DNA of 64,000 nucleotides from Clostridium sp. CAG:288 (GTDB lineage: Bacteria > Bacillota_I > Bacilli_A > RFN20 > CAG-288), in the NCBI GenBank assembly GCA_000437395.1, contig FR898192.1:1-64000 (forward strand), read 5' to 3'. This document shows, in pieces, positions 55,370-63,322 of the stretch. How positions within the stretch are numbered: position 1 is the first letter of the stretch; every line of letters starts with the position of its first letter. A program made the translations under genes and the position numbers. Below the pieces are notes generated by a model. It ran no database searches. It had not been told where the DNA came from and was given only the letters and a program-made list of their open reading frames with translations.

Positions 55370-58300
55370 ATGAAAAGAATATTTGGTGCAATTCTAATTC
55401 TTATAATTGTTGCTTTATTTATTTCTGTTCACGCTTATCAGCCACTTAATAATGTTCTTTCAAGTGGCATAGAAGTGATAAGAAAGTTTGTAGTCAACTC
55501 TTATGATAAGTTTGCAACCTTTTGCTATGATGCTATAGGCAAACTTTCATCAAATCACTTTGGTTTGTCAATTGAAAATTGGGCTTTGGTAGGATATATA
55601 ATTGTTCTTGTTTTATTCTTAATTGTTTACTTTATATTATTTGGAATAATTGCTCATATTAGAAATAAAAGAATCATAAATAAAAAGAAAGCTGAAGGGG
55701 ATTCAGATTACGAAGTTGACAAATTTCCAACTAAACGTCTCATATTTGCTTTTTTAATTATTGCTTCATCGGGATACTTATTCTTTGTTTTATCAAATCA
55801 ACAAGTACATGATGCTTATATAGCTTTTACTATTTCTGTTAGAAAATATTGTTTGATAACATATAACGCTATATCTAACACAGCTTATAAAATTGCTAAT
55901 TACATTTTTAAAAACAACGCATCGAAATTATCTCAAAGTATTTGGACGGTTATCTTTTCAAGCGTTGTAATGGTTTTGTTCTATGTCTTATATTTTGTCA
56001 TCTTTGGCTTAATTGCTAAAGCACAAAAAAATAAGAAAAAGAAAACGGAAGAAAATTTCACTAAGACTAGAAGTAATATTCAAGAAATTAATAACGCTGA
56101 ATTTATTTCTAAAGCTAAACAATTTAATTGGCAAGATTATATTGGTGGTAGACCAATAAAGAGAGTCATTTTTGGAATAGTTTTGAGTATTATTCTTTTA
56201 GCTTTCTTAGCTTTGAGATTCTTTGATTACTTTAATACAAGTGATTCTTATTCAATAGTATCTTTAGCTCCTGTATTTGATTTCTTCTCGCCGTTATTTT
56301 CAACTATGGATATTGTTGAAAATAGCATTTTCGGTGGATTTAAAAATAATATAATTAGCAATAATTTAATAAATAATCAACCATTTAATTTAATGCAATT
56401 ATTCGATTTTGTTTTTTGGATTGTTGTTTCAATAGTACTTGTAGTCATGCTAATTTTGATTTGTACTATCTTTGCACATATGTTTAGAAAGAAATATGCT
56501 ATAAAGAGAGCTAAGAAAGCTGAATTAAAGTATTTAAATGAATTAAATTCTTTACCAAAAGAAGAAAGATTTTACGCTTCATCCAAATCAGGTGAACAGT
56601 TAGGTATTCCTACATCAAAAGTAGAAGGAGCTGACGTTGAAACTATTGCTAAAATATCAAATAAAAAACTTACTGGGGCAATGAGTGATGAAGTTAGTTC
56701 AGCTGATTATATAGACGATATTTCAGAAGGAGTTAGATATATCGGCATAGCTCAACCACAGGAAGATGATTCAATTACAATTCATGAAACACGTGAACCA
56801 TTAGTTGAAGAACCGATGCCTGGTGAAGAAGATGTTTTAGATGTTGATAATAACACAGCAGATATTAGTGAATTAAATACAATTGATGATGATAGTGAAA
56901 CTTCAACAGAACATATAGTTAACCTTTTCCAACCAGATATTTATGTTAATGTTGAAAACTGTGATATTAGCACTATTAGAACTGTTGAAGAACAAAATAA
57001 TTCCGTTGATACAAACGATATATCAGATGTTATTTTATTTGATAATGATGGATTTGCTTATTTTGAATCTGCAGGACCAAGATCTAGAAACTTTGAAGAT
57101 AACAATAAAGAAATTGCAGATGAAATTCCTGAAACTTATGACTATGTAGAAGATAGAAACTTTGATAGTGGAAGATTAGTTGAAGACTTAGTTACTTCAA
57201 ATGTTATTGTTGAACCATCATTTAGTAGAGTTGAAAACAATGACAAAAAAGAAAATGAAAAAGACGAAGTTCCAGAGTATTTACGTAAATTGGATTATAA
57301 AATCAAAGAAAATGATGATGATCTCAGAATGATTGAATCTATAGAGCCTTCAAAAATTATTCCGGTCAACGATTGGCCAGATGAAGAATCATCTGAAATT
57401 GAAGATGCAGGATGTATTCATATTATTTTGGACAGCTTTGATGAATCTATTAAATACGAAAATAAAAACGTTGAAATCGCTCCTATTATTGAACAAGTAT
57501 TAGACGAAAAAGTTGTAAATGAAAAGCAAGTTAAAGAGCCAGTAAAAGTAATTCCAAAAATGGCAGGTAATGTCAAACCTATGGCAGCACCAATACGACC
57601 AATAAGACCTATAAACAACGTTCCTAGAAACACAATTAAGCCTATTGCAATTAAACCAAAGGAAGAAAATACTCAAGAAGAAATAGCTTATGAAGATAAG
57701 CCTCAAATGTTTATTAATAAGCCTTTGCATGAAATTAACGATAGGAGAAAGGATATTGCGCCAATAACTGTTGATACTAAGAAGAAATTTGATTTAAAAA
57801 AATTCTCATTTGGTACAAAGTATGATGGCAATTTAAGCTCTCAAGAGGCATTTGAAAAAGGAATATCTACTGTTGATGTAGTTGTTTCACCAGTCACAAT
57901 TTCAAATGATGTGAATGATAAAACGCCTGAATGGATTAAAAAGAGACACGCTGAGAGCAATAAAGAAAACAGATATAGAAATATTAAAGAAATTGGAATT
58001 GACGAAAGCAAAGGCTTAAAAAAGCCAGTTGAAAAAGTTGAAAAGTTCACTTTAAGAAAATCTCATAAGAAATATGAAGAAAACGTTGAATCTTTAAAAC
58101 TAGTTCAACCAAACACATCATTTAAAAAGCCTATTGAACCTATAAAGATTTCTAAAGTCGAACCTGAAAATAGAACTCAAGTAAATGAAGATATTAAAGC
58201 AACTGAGGTTAAGAAAGTTGCTTTGACTAAACACACTTCTAATACAAGTATTTCTAAACCAATCAAACCAATAATGCCTGTAAAGAAACCAAAGCATTAA
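55370..58300 (+). CDS. Large membrane protein with triplicated two-helix unit and acidic tail
   Basis: 976 residues from ATG 55370 (GAGGT seven bases ahead). The first 375 residues hold six helices in three similar blocks (about 1-101, 121-222 and 263-375). Each block opens with a basic KR-(I/L/V)-I-F motif leading into a helix, has a loop of about 45-70 residues, then a Trp and a second helix ending in FG-I-A-H or FG-L-A-K, and closes with a basic stretch. From about 380 to 976 the tail is soluble, rich in Asp/Glu and later Lys/Pro, with DEPVEEP-like acidic runs and a KPIKPIMPVKKPKH end. No domain recognised. The upstream 190 bases hold AT-rich promoter-like sequence. It is a single-gene unit. 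Confidence 0.75.
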   Translation: MKRIFGAILILIIVALFISVHAYQPLNNVLSSGIEVIRKFVVNSYDKFATFCYDAIGKLSSNHFGLSIENWALVGYIIVLVLFLIVYFILFGIIAHIRNKRIINKKKAEGDSDYEVDKFPTKRLIFAFLIIASSGYLFFVLSNQQVHDAYIAFTISVRKYCLITYNAISNTAYKIANYIFKNNASKLSQSIWTVIFSSVVMVLFYVLYFVIFGLIAKAQKNKKKKTEENFTKTRSNIQEINNAEFISKAKQFNWQDYIGGRPIKRVIFGIVLSIILLAFLALRFFDYFNTSDSYSIVSLAPVFDFFSPLFSTMDIVENSIFGGFKNNIISNNLINNQPFNLMQLFDFVFWIVVSIVLVVMLILICTIFAHMFRKKYAIKRAKKAELKYLNELNSLPKEERFYASSKSGEQLGIPTSKVEGADVETIAKISNKKLTGAMSDEVSSADYIDDISEGVRYIGIAQPQEDDSITIHETREPLVEEPMPGEEDVLDVDNNTADISELNTIDDDSETSTEHIVNLFQPDIYVNVENCDISTIRTVEEQNNSVDTNDISDVILFDNDGFAYFESAGPRSRNFEDNNKEIADEIPETYDYVEDRNFDSGRLVEDLVTSNVIVEPSFSRVENNDKKENEKDEVPEYLRKLDYKIKENDDDLRMIESIEPSKIIPVNDWPDEESSEIEDAGCIHIILDSFDESIKYENKNVEIAPIIEQVLDEKVVNEKQVKEPVKVIPKMAGNVKPMAAPIRPIRPINNVPRNTIKPIAIKPKEENTQEEIAYEDKPQMFINKPLHEINDRRKDIAPITVDTKKKFDLKKFSFGTKYDGNLSSQEAFEKGISTVDVVVSPVTISNDVNDKTPEWIKKRHAESNKENRYRNIKEIGIDESKGLKKPVEKVEKFTLRKSHKKYEENVESLKLVQPNTSFKKPIEPIKISKVEPENRTQVNEDIKATEVKKVALTKHTSNTSISKPIKPIMPVKKPKH

Positions 58301-58350
58301 AAAAGAGCTGTAGAAAAATATATTTATTTATATTAATCTATAGCTTTTTT
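58299..58350 (+). terminator. Terminator of the 55.4 kb gene
   Basis: GCTGTAGA (58307-58314) pairs with TCTATAGC (58337-58344) across an AT-rich 22-base loop and is followed by six T. Confidence 0.6.
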
Positions 58351-58360
58351 AATTTGTGCA

Positions 58361-58387
58361 AAATAAAAACTCCCACATTAGTGGGAG
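58361..58387 (-). terminator. Terminator of the tRNA-like RNA gene
   Basis: On the minus strand CTCCCAC-TAAT-GTGGGAG is a perfect seven-pair stem followed by TTTTTATTT. It lies 14 bases beyond the CCA end of the tRNA-like element. Confidence 0.9.
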
Positions 58388-58400
58388 CTAGGTTAGAGGA

Positions 58401-58484
58401 TGGTGCTCATGATGGGATTAGGACCCATAATGTCAATAATGACGCTTCCGAAGAAGCTGCGTCTAAGTTCCGCCACTAGAGCAC
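58401..58484 (-). ncRNA. tRNA-Leu-like RNA with a UUCG tetraloop instead of an anticodon
   Basis: Read on the minus strand: GUGCUC (5') pairs with GAGCAC near the 3' end; the segment AGUGGCGGAACUUAGACGC is a tRNA-Leu D arm (stem GCG/CGC) whose loop lacks the usual GG; GCUUC-UUCG-GAAGC takes the place of the anticodon arm; GUCA-UUAU-UGAC is a class II variable arm; AUGGG/CCCAU is a T stem with the loop UCCUAAU in place of UUCRANY; CCA ends it. With a four-base UUCG loop there is no room for an anticodon. Promoter and terminator are both present. It is either a functional tRNA-derived RNA or a tRNA-Leu pseudogene; the intact stems favour the first. Confidence 0.7.
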
Positions 58485-58488
58485 TTAT

Positions 58489-58518
58489 ATATTAGCAAAT
58501 ATCTATACAAAAAATCAA
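58489..58518 (-). promoter_or_regulatory. Promoter of the tRNA-like RNA
   Basis: On the minus strand TTGATT (58513-58518), an 18-base spacer and TAATAT (58489-58494). The predicted start site falls within a base or two of the 5' end of the folded element, so the primary transcript would have almost no leader. Confidence 0.75.
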
Positions 58519-58626
58519 CCATAAAAACGACAAATTTATATAAATAATGTTCAAAAATACAAATATTAGCTATGGAAGTGGTTTCATAAAGGCGTAAATA
58601 ACACCCTGTAGGTGTTAAAAATAAAA

Positions 58627-58661
58627 AAATCCACCCATTTAACTTGGATGGATTTTTATAA
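58627..58661 (-). terminator. Terminator of the 58.7-60.5 kb minus-strand unit
   Basis: On the minus strand AAAAATCCATCC pairs with GGGTGGATTTTT (one G-T), followed by T. A further small hairpin AACACC/GGTGTT lies at 58600-58616. Confidence 0.75.
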
Positions 58662-58672
58662 AAATTAGATTT

Positions 58673-59383
58673 TTAATGACAGTAATATAGCACACACATT
58701 GCAATTGTTCCAATGACAGATATAATTGTTATAACAAAATCAATTGCATTTAATTCGTCAGCATTTTGTAAATATTTTATAGCTATAATTATTGAAGCAA
58801 CTATTACTGCTATCGGTAATATGTAGAACAGAATTGCTAGAATTACAACAAATAGTCCAACGAAAATAAATTTTAATACATAGAATACTAGAAGAAGAAT
58901 TAAATCTGCTGCAACACCAACTAAGAGTGCAATTATATAAAACGGCCAAAGGACAAATGACAATAAGACAAAAATAAATGATTGCAATAACTTACCTATA
59001 AAGATACATATTGCGTTACAAATAAAGAATGGTTTGAAAAATGTTTTCCCATCTATACATAAATTGCATACTGTTTTAAAGAAAGAGTTGCATGGAGCTG
59101 AAACGGTGTTGCTTAGAATTAGTAAGATTCCTGATAGTAAAAGCATAGCACCACAGATTCCAAGAGTAAAAAGAAAAGAGCCACTTAATGAAATTGAAGG
59201 TAGGTGGAAAGAAAATGATGGTTTTGATTTAGCATAATATTTCTTTTCAGCTTTTGCTGCTTTTTTTTCTTCTTTCCTTTTAGCTTTTCTAGAGCGATCG
59301 ATTTCTTTGTCAATATCAGATCTATAATAGAGATATTTTATTTTATTGATTAACCTTTTTATCCACGATTCTCTTTTAGGCAA
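58673..59383 (-). CDS. Multi-helix membrane protein, unknown
   Basis: 236 residues. A very basic, Lys/Arg/Ala-rich N-terminus (about 1-50, with KAKRKEEKKAAKAEKK) precedes about six hydrophobic helices. A small extracellular loop carries three or four Cys (SAPCNSFFKTVCNLCIDG). The start is uncertain: TTG 59383 overlaps the end of the upstream gene by 25 bases and has no ribosome binding site, so translation may be coupled. No family recognised; the basic N-terminus could bind nucleic acid or acidic lipid. Confidence 0.6.
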   Translation of the reverse strand: MPKRESWIKRLINKIKYLYYRSDIDKEIDRSRKAKRKEEKKAAKAEKKYYAKSKPSFSFHLPSISLSGSFLFTLGICGAMLLLSGILLILSNTVSAPCNSFFKTVCNLCIDGKTFFKPFFICNAICIFIGKLLQSFIFVLLSFVLWPFYIIALLVGVAADLILLLVFYVLKFIFVGLFVVILAILFYILPIAVIVASIIIAIKYLQNADELNAIDFVITIISVIGTIAMCVLYYCH

Positions 59384-60501
59384 AGTTTTTTGAGGTGTAT
59401 TGGTATTGGTTGATTTTTTTCACCAAGAACTATTGGCTTGAGAGACTCTGAATCTTTTTTTGTTAAAATTTCTTTAGCTTCTTCAGGCAATAATTCGCTT
59501 GAAAGATCAAAATCGGCCATACTTTCTTCTAATTTAACCCAATCGACTTGTTGAGAGTAATATCTAGAATCTTCTGCTGAGAAAGTAATATTTTCTTTCA
59601 ACTCTTTTATCTCTTTTTTATAAAAGTTACGATATTTATTTTCAGCTCTTTTTCTGCCTTTAATATAAGCTTCCAGTTTTGCGTTTTCACCTTGATTAGA
59701 GAAATTTATTCCTTTTTCGGTAACAATAGCTTCATATAATAATTTTTCGAATGTTTTAACTGTTAAATCACTTCCGCTTGTATTGAATAAAGTTTCTGTA
59801 GCTTGAGGACCACCTGATAGCTTTGCAGATTCATCTTCAAGCCATTTTAATGCTGGATTATAGAAGTATTTATAAAATTCTTCAGGTAATTCTGTATAAT
59901 ATGAACGTATGCTTTCACGATAGAATAAGCGGCTTTCTCCACTATCATTAATATCATCAATTTCTTTATACATAGACTTCATTGAACTTGCAAATATCAT
60001 ACCTTTAACAGCCGTGGCTTTATGAGCGACTTCTTTAATAAGATTTTTATCTGCAGTTCCATAAAAAGAATATAAATTTAATAATTCATTTAAATCTTTG
60101 AATAAATATAAAGCCCACTCAAGAAGTTCATCGCAAATGTCTGTTATTTCATTTTTGTTAATATAAAGTTTTTTTCCAGTCCTTCTAAATATTTTTGGAT
60201 TATTAATAATGTTAGTGTAAATGTAAGATATATTATCTAAAACATCACCACTGACAAACTTATCTCCATAAAACAATTCTCTGGTATTATTTTTATTGCA
60301 AAAATAATATTTTGTCAATCTTTCAAGGCCGTCACAAAATGAGCTTTGGCTTCGCTCAAAATCGTTTTGATCACCTTCGAAGTGATGATTGCTAACTGGT
60401 GCAAAAGAGCTTAAAAAACGATATGCACCATCATAAATGTACAAATACGAAAGAATTAAATATTGTAATTCTTGTTTTTTCAATGGACCTTCAGAACTCA
60501 T
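59359..60501 (-). CDS. Uncharacterised cytoplasmic helical protein
   Basis: 380 residues from ATG 60501, which has AAGGGGAAG directly upstream; the longer frame starts without one. It is largely alpha-helical and polar, without membrane helices or signal peptide. Segments such as LQYLILSYLYIYDGAYRFL and DICDELLEWALYLFKDLNEL suggest a helical bundle; the C-terminal third is charged (KGRKRAENKYRNFYKKEIKE). I recognise no domain. It forms a two-gene unit with the basic membrane protein downstream, so the two may work together. Confidence 0.6.
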   Translation of the reverse strand: MSSEGPLKKQELQYLILSYLYIYDGAYRFLSSFAPVSNHHFEGDQNDFERSQSSFCDGLERLTKYYFCNKNNTRELFYGDKFVSGDVLDNISYIYTNIINNPKIFRRTGKKLYINKNEITDICDELLEWALYLFKDLNELLNLYSFYGTADKNLIKEVAHKATAVKGMIFASSMKSMYKEIDDINDSGESRLFYRESIRSYYTELPEEFYKYFYNPALKWLEDESAKLSGGPQATETLFNTSGSDLTVKTFEKLLYEAIVTEKGINFSNQGENAKLEAYIKGRKRAENKYRNFYKKEIKELKENITFSAEDSRYYSQQVDWVKLEESMADFDLSSELLPEEAKEILTKKDSESLKPIVLGEKNQPIPIHLKKLCLKENRG

Positions 60502-60905
60502 AACTTCCCCTTTTTGATATAGCTTTAAATAGTGCAATGATAAAAAAACTATTTTATAATAAGTTTTTTTCTTGACCCTTTAAGAAATTGACCTTCATAT
60601 TATATTTTTTAAATACAATACTTATTTCTTAATTTATATGAAATTACAAAGAAGTTTTGTAATATTCAATATATAAAAACTTATTAAATTCACGTTGATA
60701 AAATAATAAACATGGCCGAATGCAGCTATTGTGTCATTAAATTTTTTTAATATTGCAAATATCAAGTAATTAAATTACCAACAATTAATAAAATTATGTA
60801 TCTATTTTAATTTGATGTCTATTTTATAAAAATATTTTTTATTAATATTATTTTTGTTATTTTAAAATAACAATTATTTATTTGTCTTATAAGAGAATTA
60901 ATTTT
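60502..60905. other. Gene-free AT-rich stretch
   Basis: No coding frame of note. ATTACAAA-GAAGT-TTTGTAAT (60643-60663) is an eight-pair hairpin. Several TTGA-type boxes lie near 60570-60600, but none has a well-spaced -10 partner. The promoter of the minus-strand gene that starts at 60501 should be in the first 60 bases (a TTATAAAAT lies near 60555). Confidence 0.5.
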
Positions 60906-60988
60906 TATATTTATCCCTTCACTATATATAACCGTAAGATTTCATGTGTTTTTGCTCACTTTTTTAATAAATTTTAATTTCTTTACAA
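60906..60988. repeat. 83-bp direct repeat, copy 1
   Basis: Starts TATATTTATCCC and ends TTTCTTTACAA. About 95% identical to copy 2 at 61179-61263, with one two-base gap and two or three substitutions. Neither copy lies in a gene. Confidence 0.9.
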
Positions 60989-61038
60989 TTGACACAATTT
61001 TATAAAGGCTAAGTAAGAGAGAAAAGTAAAATAATAAA

Positions 61039-61068
61039 ACCCATAAGTTAATTGGAAAACTTATGGGT
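61039..61068 (-). terminator. Hairpin between the two repeat copies
   Basis: ACCCATAAGTT (61039-61049) and AACTTATGGGT (61058-61068) form a perfect eleven-pair stem. On the minus strand it is followed by TTTTATTATTTT, so it looks like a terminator for leftward transcription; the plus-strand side has CTTATTAT. Confidence 0.7.
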
Positions 61069-61178
61069 CTTATTATCAAAAGGAGGTTTGAAGAGGAATA
61101 AATATTAACAAGTTCATAAGATGGAGGTTATATTTAGAAGATGGAACTTAATAATTAATATGAATAATCATATTTTTC

Positions 61179-61263
61179 TATATTTATCCCCTTTCACTAT
61201 ATATAACCGTAAGATTTCATATGTTTTTGCTCACTTTTTTGATAAATTTTAATTTCTTTACAA
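61179..61263. repeat. 85-bp direct repeat, copy 2
   Basis: Second copy of the element at 60906-60988, 273 bases further on. On the minus strand both copies keep the word ATGAAATCTTACGG and a stop seven codons after the ATG. Confidence 0.9.
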
Positions 61264-61453
61264 GTTGTTTATAATTTAGTGGCTAATTTATCCTCTCTAT
61301 TTATTAACAAAGTTGATTTCAATTTTGTTCGAACTATATATAGAAATGTTTCGTTATAATATTTAGCAATACTGTGTAAAGAGATTCTTCTGATTGATTG
61401 TTCTCATAAATTTATCCATTATTAAAATTTTTTATATAATTCAGCACAATTAA

Positions 61454-61684
61454 CTAATGCTCTTGTTTTAACAAGAAATCTTCAAGAAATATACTTTCTA
61501 TACCATCGATGCTTTCGACATCATATTTATCTAATGTTACAATATATTTTGTATAGTTATCATCTATATTTTTCAAATTTTGAATTTGCTAATGTAAATA
61601 TCGTAATGTTTTTTTCTTTGATTAAAGATTCGAACCTTTTTTGTCGATCCTGGTTATTTTTGACGCTTACGATTCAACAGAGTC
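61454..61684 (-). pseudogene. Decayed gene fragment of unknown family
   Basis: On the minus strand coding-like sequence is spread over three frames: DSVES, then VSVKNNQDRQKRFESLIKEK running on to NSKFEKY, then DDNYTKYIVTLDKYDVESID ending in LLKQEH and a stop (61454-61456). At least two frameshifts are needed to join them. No start codon fits. The pattern is that of the last 75 or so residues of a protein gene. No family recognised. It lies just beyond the tRNA-cluster terminator. Confidence 0.5.
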
Positions 61685-61694
61685 AATTTATGCA

Positions 61695-61726
61695 TAAAAA
61701 AAGTTTGACACATCTCTGTATCAAAC
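61695..61726 (-). terminator. Terminator of the five-tRNA cluster
   Basis: On the minus strand GTTTGATACA-GAGA-TGTGTCAAAC (one wobble) is followed by seven T. Very similar to the terminator after tRNA-Ser at 33205. Confidence 0.92.
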
Positions 61727-61740
61727 TAATGTTTTTTTAA

Positions 61741-61829
61741 TGGTGCCCGGGGCGGGACTTGAACCCGCATGACCGATTAAAGTCGCAGGATTTTAAGTCC
61801 TGTGCGTCTACCGATTTCGCCACCCGGGC
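61741..61829 (-). tRNA. tRNA-Leu (UAA)
   Basis: Class II tRNA with acceptor GCCCGGG/CCCGGGC, D arm GUGGCGAAAUCGGUAGACGC, anticodon loop CUUAAAA between CAGGA and UCCUG (anticodon UAA), long variable arm and CCA. It gives an in-window reference for the degenerate element at 58.4 kb. Confidence 0.94.
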
Positions 61830-61838
61830 GAATAAAGA

Positions 61839-61914
61839 TGGTGTCCCGTATAAGATTCGAACTTATGACCCCTTGATTAAAAGTCAAGTGCTCTGCCAAC
61901 TGAGCTAACGGGAC
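61839..61914 (-). tRNA. tRNA-Lys (UUU)
   Basis: Acceptor GUCCCGU/ACGGGAC, anticodon stem CUUGA/UCAAG around CUUUUAA (anticodon UUU), T loop UUCGAAU, CCA encoded. Confidence 0.94.
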
Positions 61915-61925
61915 AAATATATAGA

Positions 61926-62000
61926 TGGCTGGGGTACCTGGATTCGAACCAGGGCATATCAGAGTCAAAGTCTGATGCCTTACCGCTTGGCGATACCCCA
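61926..62000 (-). tRNA. tRNA-Gln (UUG)
   Basis: Acceptor UGGGGUA/UACCCCA, anticodon loop CUUUGAC (anticodon UUG), T loop UUCGAAU, CCA encoded. Probable substrate of the GatCAB enzyme at 21-24 kb. Confidence 0.94.
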
Positions 62001-62007
62001 ATAAGAA

Positions 62008-62091
62008 TGGTGGAAGAAGATGGAGTCGAACCATCGAACCCGTAGGAACAGATTTACAGTCTGCCGCGTTTGGCCACTTCGCTATTCTTCC
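62008..62091 (-). tRNA. tRNA-Tyr (GUA)
   Basis: Class II tRNA with acceptor GGAAGAA/UUCUUCC, anticodon loop CUGUAAA (anticodon GUA), long variable arm and CCA. Confidence 0.94.
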
Positions 62092-62113
62092 ACAAAGCTT
62101 TTGCGCTAATAAA

Positions 62114-62189
62114 TGGTGGATGTTACAGGGATCGAACCTGTGACCTCCGCCGTGTAAAGGCGATGCTCTCCCGGCTGAGCTAAACATCC
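62114..62189 (-). tRNA. tRNA-Val (UAC)
   Basis: Acceptor GGAUGUU/AACAUCC, anticodon loop UUUACAC (anticodon UAC), T loop UUCGAUC, CCA encoded. First tRNA of the cluster in transcription order. Confidence 0.94.
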
Positions 62190-62206
62190 GTTTTAGCGTC
62201 TTGTAT

Positions 62207-62235
62207 AATATATCAATTATTGTCTGCTTAGTCAA
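62207..62235 (-). promoter_or_regulatory. Promoter of the five-tRNA cluster
   Basis: On the minus strand TTGACT (62230-62235), a 17-base spacer and TATATT (62207-62212), about 18 bases ahead of tRNA-Val. Confidence 0.8.
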
Positions 62236-62320
62236 TAAATTTATCAAAAAAAATTATGTTATTAAGTAACTTTTTTACTAGTTTTGAGTAAATAGTAATT
62301 TAAAGCACATTAATATGCAT

Positions 62321-62358
62321 AAAAAAAGAAACATTGAGCAGAAATTCAATGCTTCTTT
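62321..62358 (-). terminator. Terminator of the cold-shock gene
   Basis: On the minus strand AAAGAAGCATTGA pairs with TCAATGTTTCTTT (one G-T) and a T run follows. Confidence 0.88.
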
Positions 62359-62363
62359 GATAT

Positions 62364-62585
62364 TTAATGTTGCATTACATTGATTCTTGAAACGTTATGA
62401 GCTTGGTCTCCACGTGAAGTGTGGACAAGATCAAATTCGACTGAGTCTCCTTCATCTAATGATTTGTAACCTTTTTGGTTTATTTGAGAATAGTGTACGA
62501 AAATATCGTGATTAACTTCGCCATCAATAATAATGAAGCCAAATCCTCTAATGCGATTAAACCATTTAACAGTACCTTGAATCAT
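62364..62585 (-). CDS. csp: Cold-shock protein
   Basis: A 73-residue OB-fold RNA chaperone. GTVKWFN opens the domain; the RNA-binding motifs RGFGFI (RNP1) and DIFVHYS (RNP2) are intact. The usual Lys-G-Y-G-F-I is R-G-F-G-F-I and the C-terminus is slightly extended (RINVMQH). AGGAGGT precedes the start. It is a single gene with a terminator; no long cold-shock-type 5' leader is evident. Confidence 0.95.
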   Translation of the reverse strand: MIQGTVKWFNRIRGFGFIIIDGEVNHDIFVHYSQINQKGYKSLDEGDSVEFDLVHTSRGDQAHNVSRINVMQH

Positions 62586-62668
62586 ACTTAAACCTCCTCT
62601 TCTCTATGCTAATTATATAACTATAAAATATTTTTTTAAATATAAATCGTTCGACAAAATTTGCACTC

Positions 62669-63322
62669 TTATTGATCTATTGCGCCCATTAAAATTAAGC
62701 ATTTAATTTTATTTGGTTTACCTTTCATCAATTCGTTGTAACAAGCTTTTATTGTTGCACCAGTAGTAATAACATCATCGATTAAAAGTACTTTTTTGTC
62801 CTTTATTCTTTCAATGTTTATTGATGTTATATTTGATCCTATTTTTGATCTTTGTAACGCGTTTTTTCCTTTTTGAGTCGCACTATCTTTTTTTCTTAAT
62901 ATATCGTATATTGGCATATTTAATGATTTGCACATTTCATACATATGGGAGAACTCTCTTTTTTTGATTGATGAAAGTGATGAAGGTGCAATCACAATAG
63001 CATAATTAAAGAAGTTTAATTTAATATAAGTTTTAAATAAATAAAAGAAAACAGGTGCAAGAGCAATATCAAATTGTTCTTTATACTGTAAAAGCCATTC
63101 TTTTAGTGGTGATTCATAATTGCATAGATAAGTTATATCTATTTCATTTATTCTAATACTTTTATAAACTGGTTTAATTCTTTCTAAACATTTATCGCAT
63201 AGTACTGGTTCATTAAATATATAATTATATGAAGTCGGAGATATTTTTTCAGCACACGCCAGACAATAATGCTCTATGGTTGATATCTTTAATTGTTTTG
63301 ATAGATTTTTTAATGTTTTCAT
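62669..63322 (-). CDS. comFC: ComFC phosphoribosyltransferase-like competence protein
   Basis: Works with ComFA in uptake of transforming DNA. The N-terminal zinc site shows CLAC and CDKC (about residues 20-42), and the PRPP-type motif VLLIDDVITTGATIKA is near 173-188. 217 residues. The ATG at 63322 lies 74 bases inside the end of comFA, a long overlap, and its ribosome binding site is weak. With dprA at 31 kb it suggests a natural-transformation pathway. Confidence 0.9.
   Translation of the reverse strand: MKTLKNLSKQLKISTIEHYCLACAEKISPTSYNYIFNEPVLCDKCLERIKPVYKSIRINEIDITYLCNYESPLKEWLLQYKEQFDIALAPVFFYLFKTYIKLNFFNYAIVIAPSSLSSIKKREFSHMYEMCKSLNMPIYDILRKKDSATQKGKNALQRSKIGSNITSINIERIKDKKVLLIDDVITTGATIKACYNELMKGKPNKIKCLILMGAIDQ

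Noticed and set aside
61078..61110. Shine-Dalgarno-like AAAGGAGG after the 61.04 kb hairpin
   Set aside because: No start codon with an open frame follows at a usable distance.
61200..61240. Seven-codon minus-strand ORF in both repeat copies
   Set aside because: Too short to judge and without a convincing ribosome binding site; kept only as a remark in the repeat entry.
61534..61740. 68-codon plus-strand ORF
   Set aside because: It overlaps the tRNA terminator and the minus-strand gene fossil, has no ribosome binding site and its composition is that of random AT-rich DNA.
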